Shown in pieces: positions 22,994 to 31,400 of a DNA stretch of 64,000 bases (its first letter is position 1; each line of letters starts with the position of its first letter). The stretch covers positions 1,139,001 to 1,203,000 of the forward strand of contig NZ_CP119392.1 of the NCBI RefSeq assembly GCF_029224025.1. Direction: 5' to 3'. The DNA comes from Rhodanobacter sp. AS-Z3. Its GTDB lineage: Bacteria > Pseudomonadota > Gammaproteobacteria > Xanthomonadales > Rhodanobacteraceae. The translations under genes and the position numbers were made by a program. A model generated the notes under the pieces. The model saw only the letters and a list, made by a program, of their open reading frames with translations. It made no database searches and had not been told where the DNA came from.

Positions 22994-25039
22994 ATGAGCC
23001 TCCGCCGTAAATTGCTGCTGGTCGCCTTGTGCACGCTGGCCTTGCCGATTGCCGGCTGGCTGTTTGTGCGGCAGATGGAAACGCTGTTGCGCGAAGGCCA
23101 GGCGCAGGCCTTGCTGGCCTCGGCCAATGCGGTGGCGCGCAGCCTGGTGGTCACCGATGCGCTGCCGCCCGAGAGTGGGCGCAGTTGGTATGTCGAGCCG
23201 GCCACCCAGCCGCTCACCGTCGACGGCTATGGTGACGACTGGGCGCCGTTGACGCCATGGAGCCAGCCGCTCGGTACGCACGGCAAACTGCTGCTCGCCG
23301 GTGATGACCACTGGCTGTACCTGTATGCCGATGTGCGCGACACCCATCGCACTCGCGCCGATGCCGAGGATGCCAATGCACTGGCGGCGGATCATCTGAT
23401 TCTGGCGCTGGGCAACGCCAACGGCCTGCGTCGCTATCTACTGGCCAGTGCTGCACCTGGCGCGATCTCGGCGCGACCACTTGACCCGCCGGTTGATGGA
23501 CTGCCTGAGGTGATTCTCGCGCAGTGGCAGGAAGATGGCAGTGGTTACCGCGTCGAGTTGCGCTTGCCGCAGAGTCTTGCGCTGCGCCGACTCGGTGTCG
23601 GCATCTACGACGCGGCCGCCGGTGGCGACCGCATGGCAGCCGATACGCGGGCGCTGCTCGGCTACTCGAGCAAGATGTCGGACGAACTGACCCAACTGGT
23701 ACCTGAGCGGGTGCAGGCACGCGTGCTGGCACCGCAAGGCTGGCTGTTGGCGCGCAGCGGGCGGCTCAACACCTTGCCTGGCCGTGACGGCCAACCCGGC
23801 TGGTTTGCCTCGCTGGTCTATCGCTCGCTGCTGGCCAACCGACTGGAGGATGCCAACCTGTGGGCGCAGGACGTGCCGCGACTGGATACCGGCGAAGTGC
23901 GCGCCGCGGCCGGCGGGAAGCCTGCCGCCGTATGGCGCAGCGGTGAAGAGCGCGGCAGCGTGGTGCTGGCTGCCGCGGTGCCGATCGAGCGGGCAGGCAA
24001 GGTGGATGGCGTCTTGCTGCTGGAGCAGCCCAGTCACATCGTGCCGCTGCTGGCCAATCGCGCACTGCTCGGCCTGCTGCTGACCAGCTTCGGTGTACTG
24101 CTGCTCGCTGGCGGCATCCTGTTGTGGTTCGCCACCCGCTTGAGCCTGCGGCTTGGTCGCCTGCGCAACGCGGCCGAGCGCGCCCAGTTCAACGACGGAC
24201 GTCTGGACGGCTTGTTCGAAAGCGGCAAGTTTCCGATGACCGACGCGCCAGACGAGATCGGCGACCTTGCGCGCAGCTTCGAGAAGCTGTTCGACGTGGT
24301 TGGCAGCTACACCGACTACCTGCGCACGCTGGCCTCCAAACTCTCGCACGAATTGAACACGCCGCTGGCCATCGTGAAGTCCTCGCTGGACAACCTCGAG
24401 CACATTCTGCTGGCGCAAGACCGCCTGCCTGCTGAAGCGCAGCCTTATCTTGCGCGTGCCCGCGACGGCGTGGCGCGGCTGGGTACGCTGGTGCGCGCGA
24501 TGAGCGAGTCGAGTCGGATGGAGCGCTCGATCACCGGGGCCGAGCCCGAAGAGGTCGATCTGCGTGACGTGGTGCGCGGTTGCGCTGACGCTTACCGGCC
24601 GCTGATCGGTAACCGCAGCCTCAGCTGCGAACTACCCACTTCCGCCATCAACCTGCACTGCGCGCCGGAGCTGATCGCGCAGGCGCTGGACAAGCTGCTC
24701 GACAACGCGCTGTCGTTCACGCCGGCCGATGGCCTGCTGCGGCTCAGCCTGACCGCCACCGCGGACGGCGCCGAGATCGAGCTGGCCAATCAGGGGCCGT
24801 CATTGCCGGCGGCGATGCAAGGTCGGCTGTTCGATTCGCTGGTCAGCCTGCGCGACAAGGCTACGCCCGGCGATGCGCCGCATCTGGGGCTGGGCTTGTA
24901 CGTGGTGCGGCTGGTGGCCGAGCGTCACGGCGGCGTCGCCAGTGCGCGCAACCTCGATGACGGCAGCGGCGTGGCGTTTTCCCTGAGCCTGCGCGGGATG
25001 CCACGACCGCGACTCTCAGTCGACCGTCAACCTCGGTAG
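22994..25039 (+). CDS. Sensor histidine kinase with CBM9-like periplasmic domain (PdsS-like)
   Basis: 681 residues. One N-terminal membrane helix (about 7-25) and a second near 355-378 enclose a periplasmic domain of about 330 residues. Its start (TVDGYGDDWAPLTPW ... DDHWLYLYADVRDTHR) follows the pattern of family 9 carbohydrate-binding modules. Then come a HAMP-like linker, the dimerisation helix with phospho-acceptor His452 (SKLSHELNTPLAIV) and the ATPase domain with N box DKLLDNALSF and G box LGLGLYVVRLVAERHGG. The TAG stop is part of a REP element's GTAG head. It should signal to the response regulator two genes upstream. Confidence 0.9.
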   Translation: MSLRRKLLLVALCTLALPIAGWLFVRQMETLLREGQAQALLASANAVARSLVVTDALPPESGRSWYVEPATQPLTVDGYGDDWAPLTPWSQPLGTHGKLLLAGDDHWLYLYADVRDTHRTRADAEDANALAADHLILALGNANGLRRYLLASAAPGAISARPLDPPVDGLPEVILAQWQEDGSGYRVELRLPQSLALRRLGVGIYDAAAGGDRMAADTRALLGYSSKMSDELTQLVPERVQARVLAPQGWLLARSGRLNTLPGRDGQPGWFASLVYRSLLANRLEDANLWAQDVPRLDTGEVRAAAGGKPAAVWRSGEERGSVVLAAAVPIERAGKVDGVLLLEQPSHIVPLLANRALLGLLLTSFGVLLLAGGILLWFATRLSLRLGRLRNAAERAQFNDGRLDGLFESGKFPMTDAPDEIGDLARSFEKLFDVVGSYTDYLRTLASKLSHELNTPLAIVKSSLDNLEHILLAQDRLPAEAQPYLARARDGVARLGTLVRAMSESSRMERSITGAEPEEVDLRDVVRGCADAYRPLIGNRSLSCELPTSAINLHCAPELIAQALDKLLDNALSFTPADGLLRLSLTATADGAEIELANQGPSLPAAMQGRLFDSLVSLRDKATPGDAPHLGLGLYVVRLVAERHGGVASARNLDDGSGVAFSLSLRGMPRPRLSVDRQPR

Positions 25040-25118
25040 CAGCCCGCTCGTGGGCGATGCTTCTGGCTGTTGGTTCCAGTGATTTCCGGCAAGAGCATTG
25101 CCCGCGAGCGGGCTCCTG
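25036..25118. repeat. REP doublet (REPIN-like), copy B, GTAG family
   Basis: First unit from 25036 (GTAGCAGCCCGCTCGTGGGC), second inverted unit 25095-25118 (GCATTGCCCGCGAGCGGGCT), with about 35 bp between. The second unit has lost the terminal CTAC (reads CTGCC). The TAG of GTAG is the stop codon of the sensor kinase. The element lies in the trpE 5' region. Confidence 0.75.
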
Positions 25119-25192
25119 CCAGGGCCGTGAGCGGCACGGCTGTCGCAGCTGCCCTACAATCGGCAGTCCTGCCTGAGCTACGGATCAGCCAC

Positions 25193-26668
25193 GTGATTTC
25201 CCGAGACGAATTTGATGCGCTGGTGGCCAAGGGCCATACGCGGATACCGCTGGTACGCGAGGTGTTTTCCGACCTCGACACGCCGCTGTCGGTGTACCTG
25301 AAACTGGCCGATGGGCCGTATACCTTCTTGTTTGAATCCGTCGAGGGTGGCGCCACCTGGGGACGCTATTCGATCATTGGCCTGCCGGCGAAGCGCGTCT
25401 ATCGCCTGCGCGGGCACGAGCTCGAAGTGGAAGATTCCGGCGAGATCACCGAGCGTCGTCATCTCGACGACCCACTGGGCGAGATCGAGAAACTGCGCGC
25501 GCAATATGACGTGCCGCGGCTGCCGCAACTGCCCGCGTTCAGCGGTGGACTGGTCGGCTATTTCGGCTTCGAGACGATTGGCTACATCGAGCCGCGACTG
25601 GCGCAGTGGGATCGCGCCGACGAGCTGGGCACGCCCGATGTCTTGCTGATGCTGGCCGAGGAAGTCGCCGTGTTCGACAACCTCAAGGGTCGCTTGTACC
25701 TGATCGTTCACGCCGACCCCGCGCAGCCGCAGGCCTATGCCGAGGCGCAGCGTCGGCTGGATGCGCTGGTCTATCGACTGCGCCAGGGCGGCGCTTCCTA
25801 TCCGCAGCTTACCCAGTCGATCGCGTTGGACGAGAGCGATTTCAAATCTTCCTTCACCAGGGAAGAATTCGAGGCGATGGTCGAAAAGGCCAAGGAATAC
25901 ATCCGCGCCGGCGATATTTTCCAGGTGGTCCCCTCGCAGCGCCTCAGCGTGGGTTTCAACGCGCGGCCGGTGGACGTCTACCGGGCGCTGCGCGCGCTGA
26001 ATCCGTCGCCGTACATGTACTTCGTCGACCTCGGCGACACCCAGATTGTCGGTTCCTCGCCGGAAATTCTGGCGCGGATGAAAGACGGCAAGGTCGTGGT
26101 GCGTCCGCTGGCCGGCACGCGCAAGCGCGGTGCGACCGAGGAAGAAGATCAGGCGCTGGAAGCCGAGCTGCTGGCTGATCCGAAGGAGCGCGCCGAACAC
26201 GTGATGCTGATCGATCTGGGTCGCAACGACATCGGCCGGATCAGTGAGAGCGGTACGGTGGAAGTCAGCGAGTCGTTTGTGATCGAACGCTACTCGCACG
26301 TGATGCACATCGTCTCGCAGGTGCAGGGTACGGCCAAGCCGAACCTCAGCTACATGGACGTGCTCAAGGCCACGTTCCCCGCCGGTACGCTGAGCGGTGC
26401 GCCGAAGATTCGTGCACTGGAAATCATCCAGGAACTCGAACCTTACAAGCGCAACATCTACGCCGGCGCGATCGGCTGGATCGGCTGGTGGGGTGATGCA
26501 GACACCGCCATTGCGATCCGCACCGCCGTGATCCAGAACGGCCGCCTGCACGTGCAAGCCGGTGCTGGCATCGTCTACGACTCCGACCCTGCCGCCGAGT
26601 GGGAGGAGACGATGAACAAGGGCCGGGCGCTGTTCCGCGCGGTGGCGCAGGCGGCGAAGGGTTTGTAA
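25193..26668 (+). CDS. trpE: Anthranilate synthase component I
   Basis: 491 residues from GTG at 25193 (VISRDEFDALVAKGHTRIPL). The open frame extends to 25070 but that part is the REP doublet, so it is not coding. The enzyme turns chorismate into anthranilate with ammonia supplied by TrpG. The N-terminal allosteric region contains LFESVEGG (Trp-binding LLES-like motif, about residue 45), and the chorismate-binding domain has GDIFQVVPSQRL, PSPYMYFVDLG, RPLAGTRKRG and AGAGIVYDSDP. trpG, trpD and trpC lie 30 kb away at 56-58.6 kb, so the trp genes are split. No leader peptide with Trp codons was seen. Confidence 0.96.
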   Translation: MISRDEFDALVAKGHTRIPLVREVFSDLDTPLSVYLKLADGPYTFLFESVEGGATWGRYSIIGLPAKRVYRLRGHELEVEDSGEITERRHLDDPLGEIEKLRAQYDVPRLPQLPAFSGGLVGYFGFETIGYIEPRLAQWDRADELGTPDVLLMLAEEVAVFDNLKGRLYLIVHADPAQPQAYAEAQRRLDALVYRLRQGGASYPQLTQSIALDESDFKSSFTREEFEAMVEKAKEYIRAGDIFQVVPSQRLSVGFNARPVDVYRALRALNPSPYMYFVDLGDTQIVGSSPEILARMKDGKVVVRPLAGTRKRGATEEEDQALEAELLADPKERAEHVMLIDLGRNDIGRISESGTVEVSESFVIERYSHVMHIVSQVQGTAKPNLSYMDVLKATFPAGTLSGAPKIRALEIIQELEPYKRNIYAGAIGWIGWWGDADTAIAIRTAVIQNGRLHVQAGAGIVYDSDPAAEWEETMNKGRALFRAVAQAAKGL

Positions 26669-26695
26669 ACGGACGTCCATGCTGAAGGGGAAGGG

Positions 26696-27406
26696 ATGAT
26701 GAAGCGCTTGCTGGTTGCGTTGGCGCTGTTGCTGGGTCCGAGTGCGGTGCTGGCGCAAGTCAATGCGTTGCCGGCGGCGCCCCATTTGCTGGTGAAGGGG
26801 CACGCCCAGGGTCGCTATGTGCCGGATCGTTTCACCATCCATTTGACGGTGAACGTGGTGAACAAGGCGCCGGCGATCGCGCGGACCAAGGTCGAGGCCC
26901 ACGTCAAACAAATTCTGGAGGCGTTGAAGAAACACGGTGCACTGGATGACCGCACTCAAGCCAGTAGTCTGAGTGTTCGTCCGAAGACGGAGGAGCGCAA
27001 CGATACGGAGGTCTTTGTCGGCACGGAGGTTTCGCGCACCGTGGATGCCACTTTCGATAACTCCGACAAGCTGCGTGACTTGCTTGGTGAGCTGGTCACC
27101 AGCGACGAACTCACGATTACGGGTGTGGACGTCAAGCGCAGCGATGAAGTGTTGCTTCGGAATGAGCTGCGCAAACGCGCCATGGCCGACTCGCAGCAAT
27201 CTGCGCAACAGATCGCGAAGGCCTATGGCATGCGGCTCAAGAGTGTCTACAGCGTTTCCGAAGTGCCTCCCAGTTCGTCCTATGGCATGACCGGCGACCT
27301 GTACGCGGTGACGGTGTCTGGCACAGCACTTCCCGAAGTGGCACTTCGTGTGGGAACCATCGAGCTGGAGCAGGACATCTACGCGGTCTATCTCACCACG
27401 CCGTGA
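26696..27406 (+). CDS. SIMPL (DUF541) domain periplasmic protein
   Basis: 236 residues with a signal peptide (MMKRLLVALALLLGPSAVLA). The mature part is a SIMPL domain: VKGHAQGRYVPDRFTIHLTVN near the start, SLSVRPKTEE in the middle and AMADSQQSAQQIAKAYGMRL near 165, the conserved alanine-rich helix. Relatives such as YggE reduce oxidative stress in E. coli; the biochemical activity is not settled. It follows trpE by 27 bp but is probably not functionally tied to it. Confidence 0.85.
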   Translation: MMKRLLVALALLLGPSAVLAQVNALPAAPHLLVKGHAQGRYVPDRFTIHLTVNVVNKAPAIARTKVEAHVKQILEALKKHGALDDRTQASSLSVRPKTEERNDTEVFVGTEVSRTVDATFDNSDKLRDLLGELVTSDELTITGVDVKRSDEVLLRNELRKRAMADSQQSAQQIAKAYGMRLKSVYSVSEVPPSSSYGMTGDLYAVTVSGTALPEVALRVGTIELEQDIYAVYLTTP

Positions 27407-27487
27407 TCGGTAGCCAGAGCAGGACTAGGGTTCTGCAGCGTTATTCCGGCACGTTTGATGGGGAGTGCGTTTGCCACGCAGATGACG

Positions 27488-27796
27488 TTAGCGCCAGAAC
27501 CTCGACATCCACAGCGCCATCGCGACTACCGCCAGTGCGATCGCAAATATCTTTTCTCCGCGGCTGCTGGCCGTTGCGATCAGCGCCACCTGACTGAGCA
27601 CGATTGCGGCCAGCAACAGCAGCACGAAGATCGAGCTGTTGTCGGCGCTGGTGGTGGGTGGCGGGGCGATGGACGGGTCCATCTGCTGCATCCAGTCGTA
27701 GCGATGGACGGGCAAGGCGATGAACACGAATGCGCCCCAGGCAAACAGCACCCACGCCGCGAACTTGAACACAAGCCTGCCTGTTCCCCGATTCAC
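27488..27796 (-). CDS. Small membrane protein with three helices, unknown
   Basis: 102 residues from GTG 27796, overlapping the stop of the upstream gene as GTGA. Three hydrophobic segments (about 8-28, 52-73, 82-98) with a periplasmic loop rich in Pro/Ser/Asp (DPSIAPPPTTSADNSS). It has no recognised family. Coupled translation with the muramidase-like gene suggests a joint role, perhaps anchoring. Confidence 0.65.
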   Translation of the reverse strand: MNRGTGRLVFKFAAWVLFAWGAFVFIALPVHRYDWMQQMDPSIAPPPTTSADNSSIFVLLLLAAIVLSQVALIATASSRGEKIFAIALAVVAMALWMSRFWR

Positions 27797-28461
27797 TTGA
27801 GGAGCCCGCTGAAGCGAGGCCAGAACTTCACGATGAAATCGCCGTAACGGGTGTTCTTGCGGATTTGCTCAAGGCTCAGGTCGATGCCCCGGTTGTAGCG
27901 GGCGCCGGCAATGCGAACCTGATCCATGCTCAAGGCGGGCGGCGCGGTCTGTGGCCCGTCGTGATCGATGAGCATGCGCAGGTGCCGGGCCACCAGCACG
28001 ATGTTGAACACGTCTTTCTGCAGGCAGTCGGCCAGCTGGCTCAGTTGGGCGTGCGGCATTTTTGCCGGGTTCATGCCGAGTGTTTGCGCTGCCGTACGCA
28101 ACTGCATGCTGACCGCTCCGAAGGATGTCCTGGCGGGTTGATGGGTCACGGTGAGGTGCTGATCAATCCAGTCCGGCCCGCTCCAGTCGAACGAGCGCAC
28201 ATCGAAGGCAATCCGATCGATCGAGTCCGGGTCACCGCCCACCTCGATCCAGCACACGCCCGCCAGGAGTTCGGCAGGCATGGCGTACTGCGCTGCGTTC
28301 GCGATGATCAATTTCCGGTTGCGCCGCACCCACCCATCCTTGAAGCGCTGGATGAAGGGTATGCCGCCGCCGAGCCGCTCGGGCACCAGCTTCCACACAA
28401 AAAGATCCACCCAGCCCCAGGTCGGGGAGCCATTGGCTACGGGGCACGCAAGGTCCGTCAT
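27793..28461 (-). CDS. Soluble protein with lytic-transglycosylase-like core, unknown
   Basis: 222 residues from ATG 28461; the frame continues upstream but that part (Arg/Lys rich) crosses the divergent promoter. The core AMPAELLAGVCWIEVGGDPDSID (about 64-86) resembles the helix with the catalytic Glu of SLT/lysozyme-fold proteins (xxxAGVxxxES), and RIAGARYNRGI (about 190) recalls the AYN-type motif near the end of such domains. No signal peptide is seen, which is unusual for a muramidase and points to delivery by another route or a different function. Confidence in the fold is modest. Confidence 0.55.
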   Translation of the reverse strand: MTDLACPVANGSPTWGWVDLFVWKLVPERLGGGIPFIQRFKDGWVRRNRKLIIANAAQYAMPAELLAGVCWIEVGGDPDSIDRIAFDVRSFDWSGPDWIDQHLTVTHQPARTSFGAVSMQLRTAAQTLGMNPAKMPHAQLSQLADCLQKDVFNIVLVARHLRMLIDHDGPQTAPPALSMDQVRIAGARYNRGIDLSLEQIRKNTRYGDFIVKFWPRFSGLLK

Positions 28462-28708
28462 GAGCCGCGATCTCTGTCGGGATGATGCCGAAGCGGATGG
28501 CCGCGGGTGCACCACGTTAGGCAAGCCGGTCCGAATTGACAAGCGGCTTCGGCGCAATTTCTTGCAGGCTTTCACTGCGACTTGGTACGTTATATCGTTG
28601 CGTTTCCGTTCTTTCCGCCAAGACATCTCGCATGAACAATCCGCGGTTCTCCTGCTTGCCGGTGCCGTCGAAATGATGGCCGCGATGATCGAGCGGAGGT
28701 ATCCGTTG
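28462..28708. promoter_or_regulatory. Divergent promoter region for the RND operon
   Basis: About 250 bp with no gene. TTGACA (28538-28543) is a perfect -35 word but lacks a clear -10 at 17 bp; TTATAT near 28590 is a -10-like word. AT content is visibly higher at 28530-28620 than around it. No metal-regulator operator was recognised. Confidence 0.35.
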
Positions 28709-30229
28709 GTGCGGCATGTCGTGGCTGCCGTGGCGGTCTTGTCGATCGCCGGCTGTGCGGTGGGTCCGAATTTTCAGCGCCCGGCAGCACCGAAGGTTGC
28801 CAGTGTCGCCGCAGGCCCGTTGCCGAGTGCCACGGTCAGCGCGGAGGTCACCGGCGGTCAGGCGCAGCATTTCGTTTCCGGTGGCGACATTCCCGCACAG
28901 TGGTGGACTTTGTTTCATTCCACCGCATTGAACGCGCTGATCGAACAATCACTGGCGCACAACGCGGATCTCAAGGCGGCGCAGGCGGCATTGACGGTGG
29001 CGCGCGAAAGCACCAAGGCCGGTCGTGGCGGATATTTTCCTGCCATCGACGGCGGCTTTTCGGCCAATCGTCAGATGCAGTCACAGCAGGTCGCGCCCGC
29101 CCCCAATTACCCGGTAGTGCCCGACGAGTATCTGTTCAGTTTCTTCACTCCACAGCTGAGTATTTCGTACGCGCCGGATGTGTTCGGTCTGAACCGACGC
29201 ACCGTGGAATCGCTGAAGGCGCAGGAACAGTCCGTGCAGTTCCAGACGATCGCCACCCGCATTACGCTGAGCACCAACGTGGTGGCGGCGGCGGTGCAGC
29301 AGGCCTCGTTGCGTGCACAGGTGGCCGCGACCCGCGACCTCATTGCGATCAACGCGAAGATGGTGAAGTTGCTGCGCTACCAACTGGACAAGGGCTATGC
29401 CGGCCGGCTCGACCTGGCCGCGCAGGAGTCGCAGCTAGCGCAGTTGCAGGCCACACTGCCGCCGCTGCTGACCCAGTTGGACCAGCAAAACAACTTGCTT
29501 GCCGTGCTGGCGGGATACATGCCGAGCCAGGCACCAAAGCAGAGCTTTGATCTGGCCAGTCTGAACTTGCCGCAGCAACTGCCGCTGAGCCTGCCATCCG
29601 TGCTGGTCGCGCAGCGTCCTGACGTGCGTCAGGCCGAAGCGAACATGCATGCAGCCAGCGCGCAGATCGGTGTTGCCATCGCGAACCGGTTGCCAAATAT
29701 CACCCTCAGCGCAAATACCGGCAGCACCGCCGTAGCCATGAGCCAGGTATTCAAGACTGGTACGGGTTTCTGGAGCATTGGCGCCGATATCGCTGCGCCA
29801 ATCTTCCACGGTGGCAGCCTGCTGCATCAGGAACGCGCCGCCAAGGCAGCCTATGTGCAGGCGTCCGAACAATATCGGGGCACCGTGTTGACCGCGTTCC
29901 AGAACGTGGCTGATACCTTGTCCGCCTTGCAGCACGATGCCGAAGGCCTGCAGGCGGCGGCCAGCGCGGAGCAGGCGGCAAAGCTCACCCTGGATCTGTC
30001 GCAGCGCCAGTACAAGAACGGCTACGCCAGTTACCTCTCGTTGCTGAGCGCGGAACAGGGTTATCAGCAGGCGCGCATTGCGCTGGTGCAGGCACAAGCC
30101 AGTCGCTATACCGATACCGCCGCCTTGTTCCAGTCGTTGGGCGGAGGCTGGTGGCACGAGCAAGGCACGCATGCGGCACACAACGATTCCATCCACGCCG
30201 CTGCCAACCGGGATAGCGATGAAAAGTGA
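28709..30229 (+). CDS. RND outer-membrane factor lipoprotein (NodT/OprM family)
   Basis: 506 residues from GTG 28709 (or TTG 28706); CGGAGG lies 7-10 bp ahead, and the frame upstream is not protein-like. Signal peptide with lipobox LSIAGC (Cys near 16), then the family start VGPNFQRP. The TolC-like fold is seen in IPAQWWTLFHS, two repeats of the long coiled helices (NADLKAAQAALTVARES, QYKNGYASYLSLLSAEQGYQQARI). It forms the channel through the outer membrane for the HME-RND pump encoded two genes on. The adaptor gene overlaps its end by 11 bp. Confidence 0.92.
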   Translation: MRHVVAAVAVLSIAGCAVGPNFQRPAAPKVASVAAGPLPSATVSAEVTGGQAQHFVSGGDIPAQWWTLFHSTALNALIEQSLAHNADLKAAQAALTVARESTKAGRGGYFPAIDGGFSANRQMQSQQVAPAPNYPVVPDEYLFSFFTPQLSISYAPDVFGLNRRTVESLKAQEQSVQFQTIATRITLSTNVVAAAVQQASLRAQVAATRDLIAINAKMVKLLRYQLDKGYAGRLDLAAQESQLAQLQATLPPLLTQLDQQNNLLAVLAGYMPSQAPKQSFDLASLNLPQQLPLSLPSVLVAQRPDVRQAEANMHAASAQIGVAIANRLPNITLSANTGSTAVAMSQVFKTGTGFWSIGADIAAPIFHGGSLLHQERAAKAAYVQASEQYRGTVLTAFQNVADTLSALQHDAEGLQAAASAEQAAKLTLDLSQRQYKNGYASYLSLLSAEQGYQQARIALVQAQASRYTDTAALFQSLGGGWWHEQGTHAAHNDSIHAAANRDSDEK

Positions 30230-31400
30230 AATTTCCTCCGTGACGGCGCTGATGCGGCGCACGACTCCCGCCGTGTTGTCGGCACTCGCGTTGACGAGCT
30301 TGCTGGTGCTGGTCGGGTGTTCGTCCAAAGCCGACTCACCAGCGGTTGCCGCCAGTGACAAGCCGCAGAACGTGACGCTGACCGCCGCGCAGCGGGAGCA
30401 CATTCATTTGCTCACGCTCGCGCGCAGCCGTTTTCATCGCAGCATCGAGACCAGTGGCGTGGTGGATTTCGACCATGACCGGGCGGTCCAGGTGCTGGCG
30501 CCGTTCTCCGGTCCGGTGACCGAGGTGTTGGTGAATCAGGGTGACCAGGTCAAGCAGGGCCAGCCGCTGGCACGGGTCGACTCGCCCGATTTTGCCGCGG
30601 CTGCCGGTGCGTATCGCAAGGCACTGGCCGCGGCACAGGTGGCCGACAAGTTGGCGGCGACCGATCGGGATCTTTACGCTCATCAGGCGATTTCACAGCG
30701 TGAGCAGGCGCAGGCACAATCCGATGCGATCGGTGCGGATGCCGACCGTGATGCGGCACTGCAGGCGCTATTGGCTCTGCATGTCGATCAGCCGACCATC
30801 GCCGCGCTGCGCGATGGCAAGCCGGTGGCGCACGGGCAAGGCGTGATTCGCGCGCCGATTGCCGGCACCGTGGTCGAGAAATCGATTGCGCCCGGGCAAC
30901 TGCTGGCGGCGGGTTCGACCGAATGCTTCACCGTCGCCGACACCTCGAAGATGTGGGTGATGGCGCAGTTGTTCGGTGACGATGCCGCGGCGGTGAAGAA
31001 TGGCGATCAGGTCACCATCGATACCGAAATCGGCAGTGCGAAGATCCAGGGCAAGGTCAGCAATGTCGGTGCAGTCATCAACCCCGACACGCGTTCGATC
31101 GCAGCCCGCGTGCTGGTGGATAACGCTGATGGCGCGCTGAAGCACCAGATGTACGTGCGCGCCCACATTCAATCCAGCGAAGCGCATGAAGGGTTGCTGG
31201 TGCCGGTGTCGGCGGTGCTGCGCGATGACGACAATCTGCCGTTCGTGTATGTAGCGGCGGCTGACGGTGGCTATGCCCAGCGCACGGTGACCCTGGGCGA
31301 GCGCGTCGATGACCAGTTCCTGATTTCCGAGGGACTGCATGTCGGCGACAAGGTGGTGGTGGACGGCGCGATCTTCCTGCACTTCATCCAGACCCAATGA
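30219..31400 (+). CDS. RND efflux periplasmic adaptor (CusB/CzcB-like lipoprotein)
   Basis: 393 residues from ATG 30219. A lipoprotein-like signal is seen (SALALTSLLVLVGC). The barrel-sandwich lipoyl half-motifs are FSGPVTEVLVNQGDQVKQGQPLARVDSPDF and later IRAPIAGTVVEKSIAPGQLL; a helical hairpin of about 70 residues lies between. The last part is the membrane-proximal domain ending in GLHVGDKVVVDGAIFL. It bridges the inner-membrane pump and the outer-membrane factor. It overlaps both neighbours, so the three proteins are made together. No extra His/Met-rich metal site is visible at the N-terminus. Confidence 0.92.
   Translation: MKSEISSVTALMRRTTPAVLSALALTSLLVLVGCSSKADSPAVAASDKPQNVTLTAAQREHIHLLTLARSRFHRSIETSGVVDFDHDRAVQVLAPFSGPVTEVLVNQGDQVKQGQPLARVDSPDFAAAAGAYRKALAAAQVADKLAATDRDLYAHQAISQREQAQAQSDAIGADADRDAALQALLALHVDQPTIAALRDGKPVAHGQGVIRAPIAGTVVEKSIAPGQLLAAGSTECFTVADTSKMWVMAQLFGDDAAAVKNGDQVTIDTEIGSAKIQGKVSNVGAVINPDTRSIAARVLVDNADGALKHQMYVRAHIQSSEAHEGLLVPVSAVLRDDDNLPFVYVAAADGGYAQRTVTLGERVDDQFLISEGLHVGDKVVVDGAIFLHFIQTQ

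Noticed and set aside
25040..25192. Trp attenuator or leader peptide before trpE
   Set aside because: No short frame with tandem Trp codons and no U-tailed hairpin; the hairpins present belong to the REP doublet.
25178..27208. 676-codon open frame antisense to trpE and the SIMPL gene
   Set aside because: Mirrors codon use of the real genes; composition is unlike protein.
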